DNA of 64,000 nucleotides from JASHVB01 sp035508435 (GTDB lineage: Bacteria; Pseudomonadota; Alphaproteobacteria; Acetobacterales; Acetobacteraceae): positions 5,332 to 69,331 of the forward strand of contig DATJNA010000128.1 in NCBI GenBank assembly GCA_035508435.1. The letters run 5' to 3'. Shown in pieces: positions 26,234-34,682 of this stretch. The position numbers and the translations under genes were made by a program. Within the stretch, counting starts at the first letter, position 1. Each line of letters begins with the position of its first letter. The notes under the pieces are model-generated. The model was not told the DNA's origin, made no database searches, and was given only the letters and a program-made list of their open reading frames with translations.

Positions 26234-27121
26234 ATGCGGGTTGGCTTCATCGGCGTCGGCAACATGGGCGGGCCCATGTGCCGCAATATCATCCGTAACA
26301 CCAACCACGAGGTCGTAGTCTTCGACCTCAACCCCGACGCGATGAAAGCCTGCACGGACCTCGGCGCCTCTGCCGGCGGCTCGGTCGCCGAGATCGCTGC
26401 CCGCTGCGATGTGGTCATCACATCGCTTCCCCTGCCGCGCGTGGTGGAGGAGGTGGCGCTCGGTCCCGCGGGCATTGCCGCGAATGCGCGTCCTGGTGCC
26501 ACCTATATCGATCTCTCCACCAATTCGCCCACCACCGCGCGGCGGTGCGCGGAGGGCATGCTCGCCAAGGGTGTCGGCATGCTCGAAGCACCGGTGTCCG
26601 GCGGCACCGCGCGGGCCAAGGATGGCACGATCGTCATCATGGTGGGCGGCGACGCCGCCACCTTCGAGCAACAGCTTCCGCTGCTGAAATCGTTCAGCGG
26701 CGAGGTGGTGCATTGCGGCGACATTGGCATGGGCTCGGTCGCCAAGCTGATCAACAACATGCTGGCATTCTGCAACTCCGCCGCGGCGGCCGAGGCGCTG
26801 ATGATCGGCAAGCGCGCCGGCATCGACCTGCACAAGCTGGACCGGGTGATCCGCAACGCCTCGGGCATGTCATTCGGCTACGCCAACATGGCGACCAAGG
26901 CGTTCAAGGGGGCCTTCGAGGCGACATTCGCGCTGGACCTCGCGCACAAGGATTTGCGGCTGGCGCTGGAAATGGCAGACGAGTTGGGGGTGCCCGGAAT
27001 GATTGCCCCACAGGTGATGAACCTGATGCGCATGGCGCGCGGGATGGGGCTGGGCGGCGCCGATTCCTGCGCCGTGATCCGGGTTTATGAGACGGCCCTG
27101 GGGACAGAGGTGCGAGCCTGA
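26234..27121 (+). CDS. 3-hydroxyisobutyrate / 2-hydroxy-3-oxopropionate dehydrogenase family protein
   Basis: 295 residues from the ATG at 26234, with AGGAGG at 26221. MRVGFIGVGNMGGPMCRNII is the beta-hydroxyacid dehydrogenase N-terminal signature with GxGxxG. EAPVSGGTARAKDGTIVIM is the substrate-binding block (S/GGxxGA variant with TARAKDG), and GSVAKLINNMLA holds the catalytic Lys (GxxxKxxNN). It reversibly oxidises beta-hydroxyacids such as 3-hydroxyisobutyrate (MmsB) or tartronate semialdehyde (GarR) with NAD(P); which one cannot be decided. It is a single gene, followed by a strong hairpin at 27126. Confidence 0.9.
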   Translation: MRVGFIGVGNMGGPMCRNIIRNTNHEVVVFDLNPDAMKACTDLGASAGGSVAEIAARCDVVITSLPLPRVVEEVALGPAGIAANARPGATYIDLSTNSPTTARRCAEGMLAKGVGMLEAPVSGGTARAKDGTIVIMVGGDAATFEQQLPLLKSFSGEVVHCGDIGMGSVAKLINNMLAFCNSAAAAEALMIGKRAGIDLHKLDRVIRNASGMSFGYANMATKAFKGAFEATFALDLAHKDLRLALEMADELGVPGMIAPQVMNLMRMARGMGLGGADSCAVIRVYETALGTEVRA

Positions 27122-27125
27122 GCAC

Positions 27126-27166
27126 GGCCGATCGCCGCGCGGTTTCCCGCGCAAACCGGATCGGCC
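27126..27166 (+). terminator. strong hairpin after the dehydrogenase gene
   Basis: GGCCGATC (27126-27133) pairs with GATCGGCC (27159-27166), and inside it CGGTTT (27140-27145) pairs with AAACCG (27153-27158). It begins 5 bp after the stop codon. A T-run is lacking, so termination would be Rho-assisted or inefficient. Confidence 0.55.
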
Positions 27167-27202
27167 CATTCTCTAAATAGAAGTCTACTGAGCCGCCGGA
27201 CC

Positions 27203-27216
27203 GTGATAAATATCAC
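27203..27216. promoter_or_regulatory. candidate FNR/FixK-type operator
   Basis: GTGATAAATATCAC: a perfect GTGAT-N4-ATCAC palindrome containing the TGAT-N4-ATCA core of FNR/FixK/CRP-type sites. It lies about 87 bp before the receiver-domain ATG, with a possible -10 TATTAT at 27258-27263. The site type is inferred from sequence only. Confidence 0.4.
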
Positions 27217-27302
27217 GCGAGCAGGCGGTTCGGCACTTTAGTAATGACGATGCGTGGTATTATGCTTGCGCTCCGGTAACTGAGGCTGGTCCAACTGCCC
27301 AT

Positions 27303-27671
27303 ATGACCACGAGCCAGCATATTCTTGTTGTCGAAGACGATCCGCTGGTCGCGGAGGTCATCGCCGCGGCGCTTGACGAGGATTACGTGACCAGCGTGGT
27401 GGAGACGTCCGCGGCGGCACTTGGCTCCCTCGCCAAAGGCGGGATCGACCTGATTCTGCTCGATTGCACGCTGCCGGATGGGATCGACCCCCAACTCGTT
27501 CCTGCTGCCGATCGGCTGCGCCTGCCGATTGTGTTCATGTCCGGCGATCCGCAGCGGATGGAGGGACTGACCTCGCAGCCACGGCCGTTCATCCTGAAGC
27601 CCTTCACGTTGTCGGAACTGGCGGCGGCCGTGGCGCGTGAAATCGGCGGCGCCGCACCCGCAGCTGCCTGA
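27303..27671 (+). CDS. single-domain response regulator receiver
   Basis: 122 residues, receiver domain only. Acidic pocket EDD (11-13), phospho-acceptor Asp54 in LILLDCTLPDG, Ser80 in the switch position (VFMSGD) and Lys99 in ILKPF are all in place. No output domain follows, so it would act by protein contact (CheY-like) or as a phosphate relay or sink. No histidine kinase is nearby. A candidate FNR/FixK palindrome and a TATTAT -10 lie upstream. Confidence 0.9.
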   Translation: MTTSQHILVVEDDPLVAEVIAAALDEDYVTSVVETSAAALGSLAKGGIDLILLDCTLPDGIDPQLVPAADRLRLPIVFMSGDPQRMEGLTSQPRPFILKPFTLSELAAAVAREIGGAAPAAA

Positions 27672-27907
27672 ACAGACGCGCGCGGCGGCATTCGCCGCCA
27701 CGAAAGTGCCGGCCGGCGCCGCGAAAGTGCGCAACTGCGCTTGCCACGACCAGGAACCACCGTGCAACGCCATGATTGCGACCGTGTTTCTGCCTGGCTT
27801 GCAGCTATCTGCTACCTGCCATGCACGCCACTCAGTCGTTCGCGTTACAGCCTGCCCGTGCGTCCGCAGCAAGGCTTGCCATCAGCGCCGGAAGCGGTGA
27901 AACCGGC

Positions 27908-28177
27908 TTAGCGCCGGACACGCTCGGTGACGGGTTGGCCCGCGGCGTCGTAGCGGCTCGGCCAGATCGTCGCCGCCGTGACTTCCAGCGCCGCCGCGAT
28001 GATCGCCTCCATTGCGGGCCAAGGGCGTTTCAATGCCTTGCCCGCCGCGGTCGGATGGTAGCCGTTCGCAACCGACAGCCCGGCCAAGGTGTGGCCACGT
28101 TTCTTCAGCGCGGCCAGCACATCGGCAGGATGCCAATCGAGGGGCGGTTTCGGTTGAGTGCTCTCAGTATCGTTCAT
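27908..28177 (-). CDS. Ner/Nlp-family phage-type DNA-binding protein
   Basis: 89 residues from the ATG at 28177; the frame opens at 28264 without family similarity. DWHPADVLAALKKRGHTLAGLSVANGYHPTAAGKAL is the Ner/Nlp helix-turn-helix block, ending KRPWPAMEAIIAAAL and IWPSRY, as in Mu Ner and chromosomal Nlp. Ner represses the early/repressor promoters of transposable phages. Here it diverges from a CI-like S24 repressor with only 129 bp between, the arrangement of the Mu c/ner switch. No other phage genes are in the window, so it is a domesticated or remnant switch. Confidence 0.88.
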   Translation of the reverse strand: MNDTESTQPKPPLDWHPADVLAALKKRGHTLAGLSVANGYHPTAAGKALKRPWPAMEAIIAAALEVTAATIWPSRYDAAGQPVTERVRR

Positions 28178-28190
28178 TGCTATGTTAAGG

Positions 28191-28204
28191 TTCTCTTTAG
28201 AGAA
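28191..28204. promoter_or_regulatory. operator candidate A in the ner/repressor divergent region
   Basis: TTCTCT-TT-AGAGAA, a perfect 6-bp inverted repeat with a 2-bp spacer, 14 bp before the Ner-like start codon. Likely a binding site for the Ner-like protein or the CI-like repressor; which one is not known. Confidence 0.5.
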
Positions 28205-28211
28205 TCGCTGC

Positions 28212-28223
28212 CGAATCGATTCG
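28212..28223. promoter_or_regulatory. operator candidate B in the ner/repressor divergent region
   Basis: CGAATCGATTCG, a perfect 12-bp palindrome 7 bp from candidate A. It is flanked by further GATCGG/CCGATC-like half-sites. Its position between the two divergent regulators makes an operator plausible. Confidence 0.45.
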
Positions 28224-28306
28224 GATCGGCACAGCACAGCGTAAACGCCTGAAATGCGTCGCATCCAGGCCGAAAAGTGTCGGGACTATGGATGGAGCCA
28301 GAACCA

Positions 28307-29062
28307 ATGTCACGTCCGCGGGAGAGTGAGCCCACAAATCCCGAAGCATTGAACACGGAAGGTGCGACCCGCGCGGCGTTTACCGCTCGTTTGCAGATGA
28401 TCCTGCAACATTGGCCGAGTGCCGACCGGCTGGCCCGTGCCATGGGCGTGTCTCCTTCGGCGTTCCGCAAGTGGCTCCGCGGTGAAGCGGAGCCCAGTCG
28501 TGAACGCCTGGTGGCGCTTGCGGATGCGGCCAGGGTCGGCATCGCCTGGCTGGCCAAAGGCGAGGGGCCGGCACCGTCGCTCGCCGCCGAACTGGGCAGT
28601 GGACGATCGCGCAATGCTGGCACCGAGCGCGGTCCAGCAGGCGGGCAGTATCTGTTGCTGCCGAAACGGGCAGAGGCGGTGGCGGCCGGCACCGGTACCC
28701 CGGAGCCGCCGGAACCCGCTGCCGAGTTCATCGCCTTCCGCCACGATTGGATACGCACACGACTGGGCATCGATCCTGCGAACGCGATCATGGAGGTCGC
28801 GGCTGGTGAATCGATGCAACCCACCATCCGGGACGGCGACCTGCTGCTGGTCGATACCAGCGACCGCAATTGCAGCAGCTTCGGCGTTTACGTGTTGGAG
28901 ATCGGCGGTGAGCGGCTGGTGAAGCGCGTGCAGCGCAAGCTGGACGGCAGCCTGGTGCTGATCAGTGACAATGAAACGTACCAGCCTGACCACGTGAGCG
29001 GCGCCATGCTGCGGAGCGTGACCGTGATCGGCCGCGTGGTCTGGGGCGGCGGCATGATTTGA
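28307..29062 (+). CDS. CI/LexA-like repressor with S24 peptidase domain
   Basis: 251 residues from the ATG at 28307 (an in-frame ATG at 28292 is also possible). The N-terminal XRE-type helix-turn-helix is at about 38-62 (ADRLARAMGVSPSAFRKWLR). The C-terminal S24 domain holds catalytic Ser169 in VAAGESMQPTIRDGDLL and Lys206 in LVKRVQRKLDG. An A-G dipeptide (about 127-128) in the hinge could be the self-cleavage site. Such repressors are inactivated by RecA-stimulated autoproteolysis after DNA damage. The divergent Ner-like gene suggests phage origin. The caspase-Sel1 gene begins 72 bp downstream on the same strand. Confidence 0.92.
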   Translation: MSRPRESEPTNPEALNTEGATRAAFTARLQMILQHWPSADRLARAMGVSPSAFRKWLRGEAEPSRERLVALADAARVGIAWLAKGEGPAPSLAAELGSGRSRNAGTERGPAGGQYLLLPKRAEAVAAGTGTPEPPEPAAEFIAFRHDWIRTRLGIDPANAIMEVAAGESMQPTIRDGDLLLVDTSDRNCSSFGVYVLEIGGERLVKRVQRKLDGSLVLISDNETYQPDHVSGAMLRSVTVIGRVVWGGGMI

Positions 29063-29134
29063 CGATCTCTCCGGCGGTCGCGGTGATAACATCCCTTGCT
29101 ATGTCGATTGGCCGCCACGGGGGAAACCGCAAGA

Positions 29135-30964
29135 ATGCGCCGGACCAGGCTTTTTCAATTCCTGTTGAGCTTCTTGCCGTGCGTTCTCTGGATCGTGGCT
29201 GCCGCGCCGGTTTCCGCCCAAAACGCCAGCCAAAACGTCGGAGAGAGCCGGCGCGTGGCGCTCGTCGTCGGCAATTTCGCCTATGTGCACGTGCCGCGCC
29301 TGTCGAACCCCGGCAACGACGCCACGCTGGTCGCCACCACCTTGCGCCAACTTGGCTTCACGCTCATTGGCGACGCGGCGCAGGAAAATCTCGACAAAAT
29401 ACATTTCGACCAGGCGGTGCAGGCATTCGGACGTGCCATCCAAGGGGCGGACGTCGCCCTGTTCTACTACGCCGGGCACGGCCTGCAGGTGGACGGCACG
29501 AACTGGCTGGTGCCGACGGATGCCAATCCAACCCGGCCCCAGGATCTCGACTTCCAGATGGTGAACGCCGACCTCGTGCTGCAACAGATGAATGGAGCAG
29601 GGACGCGGCTGAACATGGTGGTGCTCGATGCATGTCGGAACAACCCGTTCGGCATGCTGGGGACCCGTGCGGTTGCAGGTGGCCTTGCGCAGATGAAGGC
29701 ACCCGAAGGCACCATCATCGCGTTCGCCACCCAGCCGGGCAATGTTGCAACTGATGGCAGCGGGGCCGATGGTCCTTACGCCATGGCGCTGACTGCATCG
29801 ATGCGCCAGCCGGGGCTGGACATATTCCAAACGTTCAACCACGTCGGTCTGACCGTGCAGCACCAGACCAACGGCGTGCAGGTGCCGTGGGTGTCCAGTT
29901 CTCCGATCGACGGGGAATTCTATTTCACCGCAGGCGGCGGAGCGGCGGAGGAAATCGCCGAGGCGGTCGGCGATCCCGCGTCAGCCCTCGCCCCTGCCGC
30001 ATCTTCGCCCACACCCAACGGCGCGGGCGCAACGACACGTGGCGACTCGCCAATCCACGCGCCCGTGAGCGCAGCCGCGGCACAGACGACTACTCAGCCG
30101 ACTCAGCCGGACGCCGCCGCTGTCACCCGATTGCAGTCGTTGCAGGCCGAGGCCGCTCAAGGGAAGGCCGACGCGCAGATCGATCTCGGGCTCGCCTATG
30201 CCAAGGGGCTGGGCGTCGCCCGCGACGATACGATCGCGCGGCAATGGTTTGACCGCGCCGCCCAACAGGGCATGGCAAAGGCGCAGTATTACATGGGCGC
30301 CATGGTTGAACGCGGTCGCGGCGGGCCGCGCAGCTACGCTTCGGCCCTGCAATGGTACCAGCGCGCGGCTGATCAAGGCTACCCATCCGCCGAGGCGGCG
30401 ATCGGCCGATTTTATGCCCGCGGCCTGGGGGTGCCGCGCGATCTGGTGCGACGAACCGACTGGGATCGTCGGGCCGCGATGCACGGCGCCCCGCTTGGTC
30501 AATGGGCGCTGGGGAATTTCTACCAATTCGGCAACGGTGTGCCCAAGGATATGGCGTTGGCAGTGCAGTGGTACGAGCGAGCCGCGAAGCAAGGCTTCGT
30601 TCCCGCCGAACTGCGCCTGGGCATCCTGTACGAGAATGGCATTGCTGTGCCACGCGATTACGCACAAGCGATCTATTGGTTCCGCAAGGCGGCGGATAGC
30701 GGCAATACGCACGCACTCAACAGTCTTGGCGTGTTCTATCGGCGGGGCCTGGGCGTGCCGCGGGACTACAAACAGGCGATGCAGTTCTTCCATCAGGCGG
30801 CTGACAAGGGCAGCCCGATGGCGGAGTTCAATATCGGTCTGCTGTACGCCAACGGGCATGGAGTGCGCATCGACAAGCAGCAGGCCCATCTGTGGTTCGA
30901 GAAGGCCGCCGCGGCAGGCAATCAGTCCGCGATCGATTTGCTGGCTCGGCAACAGGACCGTTGA
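29135..30964 (+). CDS. secreted caspase-like (C14) protease with Sel1 repeats
   Basis: 609 residues from the ATG at 29135. A signal peptide (about 1-28, ending VSA-Q) predicts export. The peptidase C14 domain spans about 38-285: His115 in YYAGHGLQ and Cys167 in VLDACRNNPF are the catalytic dyad. A Pro/Ala/Thr-rich linker (about 290-345) leads to about eight Sel1 repeats of 36 residues (pattern A-Q-x-x-L-G-x-x-Y-x-x-G-x-G-V-x-x-D) to the C-terminus. Orthocaspases cleave after Arg or Lys; Sel1 repeats bind proteins. It follows the S24 repressor by 72 bp, so it may be under its control. Targets are unknown. Confidence 0.93.
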   Translation: MRRTRLFQFLLSFLPCVLWIVAAAPVSAQNASQNVGESRRVALVVGNFAYVHVPRLSNPGNDATLVATTLRQLGFTLIGDAAQENLDKIHFDQAVQAFGRAIQGADVALFYYAGHGLQVDGTNWLVPTDANPTRPQDLDFQMVNADLVLQQMNGAGTRLNMVVLDACRNNPFGMLGTRAVAGGLAQMKAPEGTIIAFATQPGNVATDGSGADGPYAMALTASMRQPGLDIFQTFNHVGLTVQHQTNGVQVPWVSSSPIDGEFYFTAGGGAAEEIAEAVGDPASALAPAASSPTPNGAGATTRGDSPIHAPVSAAAAQTTTQPTQPDAAAVTRLQSLQAEAAQGKADAQIDLGLAYAKGLGVARDDTIARQWFDRAAQQGMAKAQYYMGAMVERGRGGPRSYASALQWYQRAADQGYPSAEAAIGRFYARGLGVPRDLVRRTDWDRRAAMHGAPLGQWALGNFYQFGNGVPKDMALAVQWYERAAKQGFVPAELRLGILYENGIAVPRDYAQAIYWFRKAADSGNTHALNSLGVFYRRGLGVPRDYKQAMQFFHQAADKGSPMAEFNIGLLYANGHGVRIDKQQAHLWFEKAAAAGNQSAIDLLARQQDR

Positions 30965-31044
30965 ACCGGCTGAGTCATCAGTGCCTGGCTGGGATGCCAC
31001 GTTGCATCTTCCCCTGACAGGGCGACGGGTGCAGAGTTCGCGTC

Positions 31045-31731
31045 ATGACGATCATCATGCACGACCTCGCCGGCGGCGATGCCGCACTGCGGTTCCGCCC
31101 GTATTGCTGGCGCACCCGCTTTGCGCTGGCTCATAAGGGACTGCCGGTGGAGACTCTTCCCTGGCGCTTTACCGAGAAGGCGGAGATCGCTTTCTCCGGC
31201 CAGGGGCGCGTGCCGGTGATCCGCGACGGCGACACCGTGGTCTCCGACAGTTGGGCGATCGCCGAATATCTCGAAGCGACGTATCCGACGCCGGCGTTAT
31301 TCGGCAGCGCCACAGCGCAGGCACATGCACGGTTTATCAACGCGTGGGCGGATTCCGTACTGCTCGGCGGCATTGCGCGGCTGATCCTGCGCGACATTTA
31401 CGACGTGATCGACGAAAAGGACCGCAGCTACTTCCGCGAAGCCCGCGAGGCTCGGTTCGGCATGACGCTGGAAGAAGCACAGGCCGGGCGTGAGGCGCGC
31501 GTCGAAACGTTTCGGGACTCCCTGCAGCCGTTGCGAATTGTGCTGCGCGCGCAGCCCTGGTTCGGCGGTGCCGCGCCCAGCTACGCCGACGCCATCATCG
31601 CCGGCACTCTGATGTGGCCGCATTGTTGCTCGCGCTTCGCAGTGCTGGCAGAGGACGATCCCATCGCCGCATGGTTCGAGCGCATGCGGGACCTGTACGG
31701 CGGGTTGGGGAGGAATGCGCTGCGGGCCTAG
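31045..31731 (+). CDS. glutathione S-transferase family protein
   Basis: 228 residues. The thioredoxin-like N-domain has RFRPYCWRTRFALAHKGLPVETLPWRF, with GRVPVIRDGDTVVSDSWAIAEYLE carrying the cis-Pro and the glutathione gamma-glutamyl site (S-D-S where the family has E-S). The all-helical C-domain follows from about residue 95. The conjugation substrate is unknown, and some members act as ligandins or isomerases. It stands alone, 80 bp after the caspase gene, with a different predicted role. Confidence 0.9.
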   Translation: MTIIMHDLAGGDAALRFRPYCWRTRFALAHKGLPVETLPWRFTEKAEIAFSGQGRVPVIRDGDTVVSDSWAIAEYLEATYPTPALFGSATAQAHARFINAWADSVLLGGIARLILRDIYDVIDEKDRSYFREAREARFGMTLEEAQAGREARVETFRDSLQPLRIVLRAQPWFGGAAPSYADAIIAGTLMWPHCCSRFAVLAEDDPIAAWFERMRDLYGGLGRNALRA

Positions 31732-31840
31732 GACCGGGCGCAGTTGACCAGTCGAACCGGCGCGGGTTTCCTGTCGGGTCAGGCGCAATTTCGGTGTCGG
31801 GCAACGGGCGGGGTTCCGAGCGGACCAGGCGCTGGTTTCC

Positions 31841-31951
31841 TGTCATTGCGAGGCGCGGAGCGGCGAAGCAATCCGGTTCAAAGGAGCGAACGAGCGTCCC
31901 GGCGGCGCCGTGACCGAGATTGGTTCGTCGCTTCGCGCCTCGCAATGACAC
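31841..31951. repeat. dispersed inverted repeat, copy 2 (best preserved)
   Basis: The left arm GTCATTGCGAGGCGCGGAGC and the right arm (ending GCGCCTCGCAATGACAC) are near-perfect inverted copies of about 36 bp separated by about 40 bp. It sits between the GST and YjbQ genes, which converge. It matches copies at 13845, 42041 and 57610. Confidence 0.75.
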
Positions 31952-31980
31952 GTTGTTCCCGATCCCGCGCGCTACAGCCA

Positions 31981-32397
31981 CTACTCGTACAGCAGATGCA
32001 GCACGACTTCGCGCCGGTGCGGGGCGGCGCGATGCTCGAACAAATAAATGCCTTGCCAGGTGCCCAGCACGGGCTCGCCGCGATCGATCGGAATTGAAAG
32101 CTGCGTCTGTGTCAGCGCCGCCTTGATGTGCGCAGGCATGTCGTCCGCCCCCTCGTCCTGGTGGCGGTATTGCGTGCCTTCCGGTACGATGCGGCGAAAG
32201 AAGGCAAGCAGGTCCGCGCGCACGTCCGGCGCGGCGTTCTCCTGCACCAGCAGCGAGGCCGAGGTATGGCGGCACCACAGTGTCAGCAGGCCGGTCGTGG
32301 CGCGCTGCAACGTGACCCAGTGGCGAACCGGGCCGGTGATCTCGACCAGTCCCTGGCCCTCGGTGGTCACGGTCAGACGATGCAAACTCTGGCGCAT
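31981..32397 (-). CDS. YjbQ/UPF0047 family protein
   Basis: 138 residues, the full length of the family. The conserved elements are present: LLTLWCRHTSASLLVQENA (H-T-S-A-x-L block), DDMPAHIKAAL and LGTWQGIYLFEHR (W-Q-x-I-x-L-x-E block near the end). YjbQ proteins have weak thiamine-phosphate synthase activity in genetic tests and are of otherwise unclear role; histidines at the block suggest metal binding. It is transcribed convergently to the GST gene and divergently from the reductase at 32442. Confidence 0.92.
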   Translation of the reverse strand: MRQSLHRLTVTTEGQGLVEITGPVRHWVTLQRATTGLLTLWCRHTSASLLVQENAAPDVRADLLAFFRRIVPEGTQYRHQDEGADDMPAHIKAALTQTQLSIPIDRGEPVLGTWQGIYLFEHRAAPHRREVVLHLLYE

Positions 32398-32441
32398 GGG
32401 TTAGAATTGTGCCGCTTCATCCCGTGTGCAAGACAGCCCAC

Positions 32442-33512
32442 ATGCCGGCTCGCTTCCACAAATTGACCGTCGCATCCCTTTATCGCGAGACCGAGGATGC
32501 TGTGTCGCTCGCCTTCGCCGTGCCGGATACCCTGCGGCCGGCGTATCGCTTCGTGCCCGGGCAGTACCTGACGCTCGCGGCGACGATCGATGGGGAGGCG
32601 GTCCGGCGCAGCTACTCGATTTGCTCCGGCCTCGACGATGGCGAGCTGCGTGTGGCGATCAAACGCGTGGCGGGCGGCGCGTTCTCCACCTGGGCGAACG
32701 ACAACCTGCGTGTGGGCGATGCGCTCAATGTGATGACGCCGGATGGCCGCTTTGGCGTGCCGATCCAGCCGGACGCCGTTCGCACTCTGGTTGCGTTCGC
32801 CGCCGGCTCCGGCATCACTCCGGTGCTGTCGATTCTCAAGACCGTGCTGGCGCGCGAGCCGCGCAGCCGTTTCGTGTTGTTCTACGGCAACCGCTCCACC
32901 GACAGCATCATGTTCCGCGGCACACTGGAGGACCTGAAGGACCGCTATCTCTCCCGGCTGTCAGCGTTTCATGTGCTCTCGCGCGAGCAACAGGACGTGC
33001 CAGTGCTGAACGGGCATCTGGATGCAGAGAAGGTGGGCATGCTGATGCGCGCGATGCTGCCGATCGATGCGGTGGATCACGCCTTGGTTTGCGGCCCGCA
33101 GCCGATGATCGAGGGGTTGGAAAAGGCGCTCGCGGATCTCGGGCTGCCGCGCGAGCGCATCCATGTCGAACGGTTTACGCCCGGCGTCGGCGGGCGGGCG
33201 CGTCCGGTGGTGGTTCCTGTGGCGGCGGCACCGAAAGCCATGGCAACGGTGATCTGCGAAGGCGCACGCTTTGAGATTCCGGTGGCGGCCGGCGAGGCAA
33301 TCATCGACGCGGCGTTGCGTGCCGGACGCAATCTGCCGTTCTCGTGCAAAGGCGGCATGTGCTGCACCTGCCGCGCCAGGCTGCTGGAGGGGCGAGTGGA
33401 GATGACGGTGAACTACTCGCTCGAACCATGGGAAACGGAGGCCGGCTACATCCTTACCTGCCAGGCCCAACCCCTCACGCAGCATGTGGTGGTAGACTAC
33501 GACCAGGTGTAA
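32442..33512 (+). CDS. PaaE-like ferredoxin reductase (FAD/NAD with C-terminal 2Fe-2S domain)
   Basis: 356 residues from the ATG at 32442 (an upstream GTG at 32409 lacks family similarity). FAD domain: RRSYSICSG (R-x-Y-S motif) with the FVPGQYLTL block. NAD domain: AAGSGITPVLSILK and VCGPQPMIEG. C-terminal plant-type ferredoxin: Cys residues in FSCKGGMCCTCRARL and ILTCQAQP bind the 2Fe-2S cluster (C-x4-C-x2-C pattern plus distal C). The nearest characterised type is PaaE, the reductase of phenylacetyl-CoA epoxidase. No paaABCD is in the window, so the oxygenase partner is elsewhere or different. It is followed by a 9-bp triple repeat. Confidence 0.88.
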   Translation: MPARFHKLTVASLYRETEDAVSLAFAVPDTLRPAYRFVPGQYLTLAATIDGEAVRRSYSICSGLDDGELRVAIKRVAGGAFSTWANDNLRVGDALNVMTPDGRFGVPIQPDAVRTLVAFAAGSGITPVLSILKTVLAREPRSRFVLFYGNRSTDSIMFRGTLEDLKDRYLSRLSAFHVLSREQQDVPVLNGHLDAEKVGMLMRAMLPIDAVDHALVCGPQPMIEGLEKALADLGLPRERIHVERFTPGVGGRARPVVVPVAAAPKAMATVICEGARFEIPVAAGEAIIDAALRAGRNLPFSCKGGMCCTCRARLLEGRVEMTVNYSLEPWETEAGYILTCQAQPLTQHVVVDYDQV

Positions 33513-33539
33513 CGCCTGCTTCGCCTGCTTCGCCTGCTT
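33513..33539. repeat. 9-bp tandem repeat, three units
   Basis: CGCCTGCTT repeated three times without change directly after the reductase stop codon, followed by CGCGGCAAGG. It lies in the convergent gap before the dehydrogenase gene at 33562. Confidence 0.7.
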
Positions 33540-33561
33540 CGCGGCAAGGCCTGTCGCGCTG

Positions 33562-34497
33562 TTATTCCGGTTGCGCAGCCTTATGCGCCAGCAAAGCCAT
33601 CAACCTTCGATCGCGCCATTCCTGCCGCACGGCCTGCATGTTGGCCGGCAGCTCGGCGCGGCGGGCGGCGTGCACGCGGTCAATCAGCGCCTTGTCCCAC
33701 AGCCGCGGGATCATCTGCCGCTGCAACGTCGCATAGAGCGGGCCGTAGCGCGTGCAATAGTCCGCCAGGCCTCCAGGTGCATTGAGATCGATCGTCTCCA
33801 GCGGTCCCATGAAGCTCCAGCGCAGGCCGAGTCCGTGTTTGACCAGCGCGTCGAGATCGGTGGGCGTGATCACATCGTCGGCAAGCAGACGGAACGCCTC
33901 GGCGAGCAATGCGCCTTGCAAGCGATTCAAGGCGAACCCGTCCATCTCATGCCGTACAGTCGCCGGCACCTGGCCCGCCCGCGTCATCAGCGCACGCGTG
34001 CGCTCCGTCACGGCATGCTCGGTCCACGGCGCGGGACATAGTTCCACCAAGGGAATCAGGTAGGGTGGGTTGACGGGATGCGCCACCAGGCAGCGGGCGC
34101 GCCCGGTCAGTCCCTCGGTGAAGGCACTGGCAGGAATGCCGCTGGTAGAGCTGGCCAGCACCGTATCGGCGTGCGCCAGCAGATCGAGCTCCAGAAAGAT
34201 CTGCTGCTTGTCCGCCACGCGCTCAGGGCCGTTCTCCTGCACATGCTCGGCGCCGTGCACGGCATCGGCAAGGCTCCCCGCGGGGTGGATGCGCGCGCTG
34301 ACGGTCGCGGGCTGTTCTGCCAGCAAGCCGTATTCGCGCAGCTCCGGCAAACGCTCGGCGATGAAGGCTTGTGCCCCGGTGACAGCCTGCGGCGCCGGAT
34401 CCCACAGGGCCACGTCGAAGCCGGCACGTGCGAACACGATCGACCATGCGCGACCGACCAGGCCGGCGCCAACGACGGCAATCTTCGTCATCGTCAT
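33562..34497 (-). CDS. 3-hydroxyacyl-CoA dehydrogenase-family NAD-dependent dehydrogenase
   Basis: 311 residues from the ATG at 34497 (MTMTKIAVVGAGLVGRAW; a second ATG follows two codons later). The N-terminal Rossmann motif is GxGxxG in VVGAGLVGRAW. ASSTSGIPAS and HPVNPPYLIPLVEL are the substrate and catalytic His blocks of the HAD/lambda-crystallin family. Length and VELCPAPWTEHAV follow the single-domain L-gulonate 3-dehydrogenase/carnitine dehydrogenase group and not the FadB type. It oxidises a 3-hydroxy acid; the substrate is unknown. It shares a divergent region with the molybdenum hydroxylase at 34683. Confidence 0.88.
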   Translation of the reverse strand: MTMTKIAVVGAGLVGRAWSIVFARAGFDVALWDPAPQAVTGAQAFIAERLPELREYGLLAEQPATVSARIHPAGSLADAVHGAEHVQENGPERVADKQQIFLELDLLAHADTVLASSTSGIPASAFTEGLTGRARCLVAHPVNPPYLIPLVELCPAPWTEHAVTERTRALMTRAGQVPATVRHEMDGFALNRLQGALLAEAFRLLADDVITPTDLDALVKHGLGLRWSFMGPLETIDLNAPGGLADYCTRYGPLYATLQRQMIPRLWDKALIDRVHAARRAELPANMQAVRQEWRDRRLMALLAHKAAQPE

Positions 34498-34682
34498 GTC
34501 TCCTGTGGTCAGGCGATGAAACCACCCGCACGGATCACGGGCAATTGGCATGGCGCTATGAGGCGCCCCCGGCCCCGGCTCGCCTTTTCCCCTGTCTCCC
34601 CGCAAGCTACACCACGAGTGTGGGGAAGCATGAGCCGATTGTCACAAATCGGACGCAGAGGTTCGCGAGAGAGGAGATCCCG

